Positions 6,493 to 7,386 of a stretch of 7,386 nucleotides of DNA are shown in pieces (positions within the stretch are counted from its first letter, which is position 1; each line of letters opens with the position of its first letter). The position numbers and the translations under genes are program-made. The DNA comes from Pseudomonadota bacterium (GTDB lineage Bacteria; Pseudomonadota; Alphaproteobacteria; Rhizobiales; Beijerinckiaceae), in contig JAEXUU010000179.1 of the NCBI GenBank assembly GCA_023452965.1, positions 1 to 7,386 of the forward strand. Direction: 5' to 3'. The notes under the pieces are model-generated. The model had not been told where the DNA came from. It saw only the letters and a list, made by a program, of their open reading frames with translations, and did no database searches.

Positions 6493-6924
6493 TCACTCGG
6501 CCCGCGCCAGCAGCTCTTCCAGCTTGCCGAAGAATTCCTGCCAGCCGGCCCGGGCGCCGCCGAAGGCCTGCTTCTGCTCGGGCCGGAAACCGGCCTGCTC
6601 CATGCGCAGCAGCGTGCCCTTGGGGGTTGGGGTGAGGGTAAAGGTCACCACGCTCTTCATATCGAAGGTGGGGTCGTCATGGGCGAAGTCCCATGTGTAG
6701 GACAGCGTCCGATTCGGCTCGATGTCGAGGACCTCGCAGTCGAGCACGCCGCCCCATTCGCCGCGCAGATTGAAGCGATGGCCGACGACCGGCGCAAAAT
6801 CGTTCTTCATCAGCCATTCCGCGATCAGGTGCGGCTGCGTCAGGGCGCGCCAGAGCTTTTCCGGCGGATGGGCGATCTCGCGCTCGACGATGACCGAGCG
6901 CGTCTGCGGGGCGGTGGTGCTCAC
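6493..6924 (-). CDS. SRPBCC / AHSA1-domain protein
   Basis: This 143-aa protein has the START-like SRPBCC fold of the AHSA1 (Aha1 C-terminal domain-like) group, which forms a helix-grip cavity for hydrophobic ligands. Bacterial members are mostly uncharacterised. Marks in order are VEREIAHPPEKLWRALTQP from 13, LIAEWLMKNDF at 33-43, the VGHRFNLRGEWGG strand pair, VLDIEPNRTLSYTWDF at 65-80, VVTFTLTPTPKGTLLRMEQAGF from 92, and the closing helix GWQEFFGKLEELLARAE. The start is a GTG at 6924; AGGA lies 7 nt upstream and the GTG overlaps the arsR stop in a GTGA junction (4-nt overlap), so translation of the two is probably coupled. Pairing of an ArsR regulator with an AHSA1 protein is a frequent arrangement in proteobacteria and actinobacteria. 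The ligand is unknown. A longer open frame to 7173 is an arsR shadow. Confidence 0.93.
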   Translation of the reverse strand: MSTTAPQTRSVIVEREIAHPPEKLWRALTQPHLIAEWLMKNDFAPVVGHRFNLRGEWGGVLDCEVLDIEPNRTLSYTWDFAHDDPTFDMKSVVTFTLTPTPKGTLLRMEQAGFRPEQKQAFGGARAGWQEFFGKLEELLARAE

Positions 6925-7247
6925 TGGTCCATCCTGTCGAGCAAATTTTCGAGGTCGTCGAAACGCGCCTCCCAGAAGCCGGCCATCTGGCTGGCCCAGT
7001 CGATCAGGGGGGCGAGGGCCCCGAGCTGGGGGCTGTAATGGGTCTGGCGACCCTGATGGCGGTCGCGCACCAGCCCGGCCTGCTTCAGCACGCCAAGATG
7101 CTTGGAGACGGCCGGCTGCGAGATCCCGGCCTGTACCGTCAGGGCGCCGACGGTCTGCTCGCCGTCGCGGCACAGGCGTTCGAAGATCGCCCGCCGGGTG
7201 GGGTCGGCGAGCGTCCTGAACAGCATGTCGTGAGCAACCGGCGTCAT
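6921..7247 (-). CDS. ArsR-family winged-helix transcriptional repressor
   Basis: This 108-aa dimeric DNA-binding regulator opens with MLFRTLADPTRRAIFERL (residues 8-25), typical of the ArsR-SRPBCC subgroup. Its helix-turn-helix lies at about 32-60, with the recognition helix SQPAVSKHLGVLKQAG and the wing GLVRDRHQGRQTHYS. It lacks the ELCVCDL metal-binding motif of ArsR/SmtB and has only Cys26, so metal sensing is unlikely. The frame is open to an ATG at 7286, but that codon lies upstream of the predicted transcription start (promoter at 7276-7305). The ATG at 7247 gives the usual family length, though its Shine-Dalgarno (GATGAG) is weak. The stop overlaps the next start by 4 nt. It is the first gene of the minus-strand unit and probably represses that unit, including itself. 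Confidence 0.92.
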   Translation of the reverse strand: MTPVAHDMLFRTLADPTRRAIFERLCRDGEQTVGALTVQAGISQPAVSKHLGVLKQAGLVRDRHQGRQTHYSPQLGALAPLIDWASQMAGFWEARFDDLENLLDRMDQ

Positions 7248-7274
7248 GATCGATAACTCATCGGCTATGGATTT

Positions 7275-7298
7275 ATTCATAACCATCGAGATATGAAT
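7275..7298. promoter_or_regulatory. candidate ArsR operator, perfect inverted repeat
   Basis: ATTCATA (7275-7281) and TATGAAT (7292-7298) are perfect 7-bp inverted arms separated by 10 bp, about one helical turn apart and fitting a dimeric winged-helix regulator. The site covers the spacer and the -10 box of the predicted promoter, so binding would exclude RNA polymerase. Binding by the adjacent ArsR protein is inferred. Confidence 0.65.
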
Positions 7299-7305
7299 TA
7301 GTCAA
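7276..7305 (-). promoter_or_regulatory. sigma70-type promoter of the arsR unit
   Basis: On the minus strand TTGACT (7305-7300, five of six matches to the -35 consensus) is followed after 18 nt by TATGAA (7281-7276, four of six to TATAAT); TTATGA one base earlier gives a 17-nt spacing. Transcription would begin near 7268-7270, about 20 nt before the ATG at 7247. The AT-rich stretch stands out in GC-rich surroundings. Confidence 0.65.
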
Positions 7306-7347
7306 GCACCCGCGTTCGGTGTGCAGGGCGGAGGCGCGTCGCAGGCG

Positions 7348-7371
7348 CTGGACCGCATCGCGACGGTCCAG
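7348..7371. repeat. small perfect inverted repeat at the window end
   Basis: CTGGACCG (7348-7355) and CGGTCCAG (7364-7371) form 8-bp perfect arms with an 8-nt loop. No T-run follows. The rest of 7306-7386 is GC-rich and open in several frames but has no start with a ribosome binding site, and no gene can be supported. The hairpin could belong to coding sequence cut by the window edge. Confidence 0.4.
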
Positions 7372-7386
7372 CAGGATGCGCTGGAA

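Noticed and set aside
5344..6635. Plus-strand open frames of 151, 294 and 174 codons opposite the DUF1801 and membrane-protein genes
   Set aside because: Their translations are shadow-like, while the minus-strand frames have ribosome binding sites, family motifs and operon spacing.
7297..7386. Plus-strand open frame running to the window end (possible GTG at 7321)
   Set aside because: The translation looks plausible but is under 30 codons, has no ribosome binding site and is cut by the edge, so it cannot be supported.
1..7386. CRISPR array, tRNA, rRNA, insertion sequence or prophage genes
   Set aside because: No regularly spaced repeats, tRNA-like cloverleaf, transposase or phage-type proteins were seen on either strand.

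Overview
This is a GC-rich window (roughly two-thirds G+C by eye), densely packed, with codon use and proteins typical of an alphaproteobacterium. Two copies of an 89-bp palindromic repeat beginning CGTCATTGCGAGCG are present. From memory, that repeat type is common in Hyphomicrobiales such as Bosea, Bradyrhizobium and Rhodopseudomonas. The order-level placement is an inference; I cannot fix the genus.

Left part (1-5225, + strand): an ABC peptide/nickel-type importer locus with a hydrolase. It has a family 5 solute-binding protein cut by the window edge, a DppB-type permease, a DppC-type permease and a complete amidase-signature hydrolase. No ATPase genes are visible; they could lie upstream of the window or elsewhere. 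The likely logic is import of a peptide or amide-containing solute followed by cytoplasmic amide hydrolysis. Two things interrupt the locus. Repeat copy 1 (1381-1469) lies between the binding protein and the first permease. A small HicB-like gene on the opposite strand (2490-2816) lies between the two permease genes, which are normally adjacent.

Middle (5209-5297): repeat copy 2 lies at the convergent junction of the two halves. It supplies the last codons and the stop codon of the amidase gene and ends 7 nt before the stop codon of the opposing gene.

Right part (7305-5305, - strand): a compact five-gene unit with very short gaps or overlaps. In order it holds an ArsR-family repressor, an AHSA1/SRPBCC-domain protein, a two-helix membrane protein, and two DUF1801-type proteins in tandem. 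A promoter-like sequence with a perfect 7-bp inverted repeat across its spacer and -10 box lies just before arsR, suggesting autorepression of the whole unit. The last ~80 bases (7306-7386) hold no gene I can support, only a small perfect inverted repeat.

Nothing here is clearly a new defence or mobile system. The most notable points are the antisense hicB remnant splitting the permease pair, the placement of the two repeats, and the ArsR-AHSA1-membrane protein-DUF1801 cassette with its operator.
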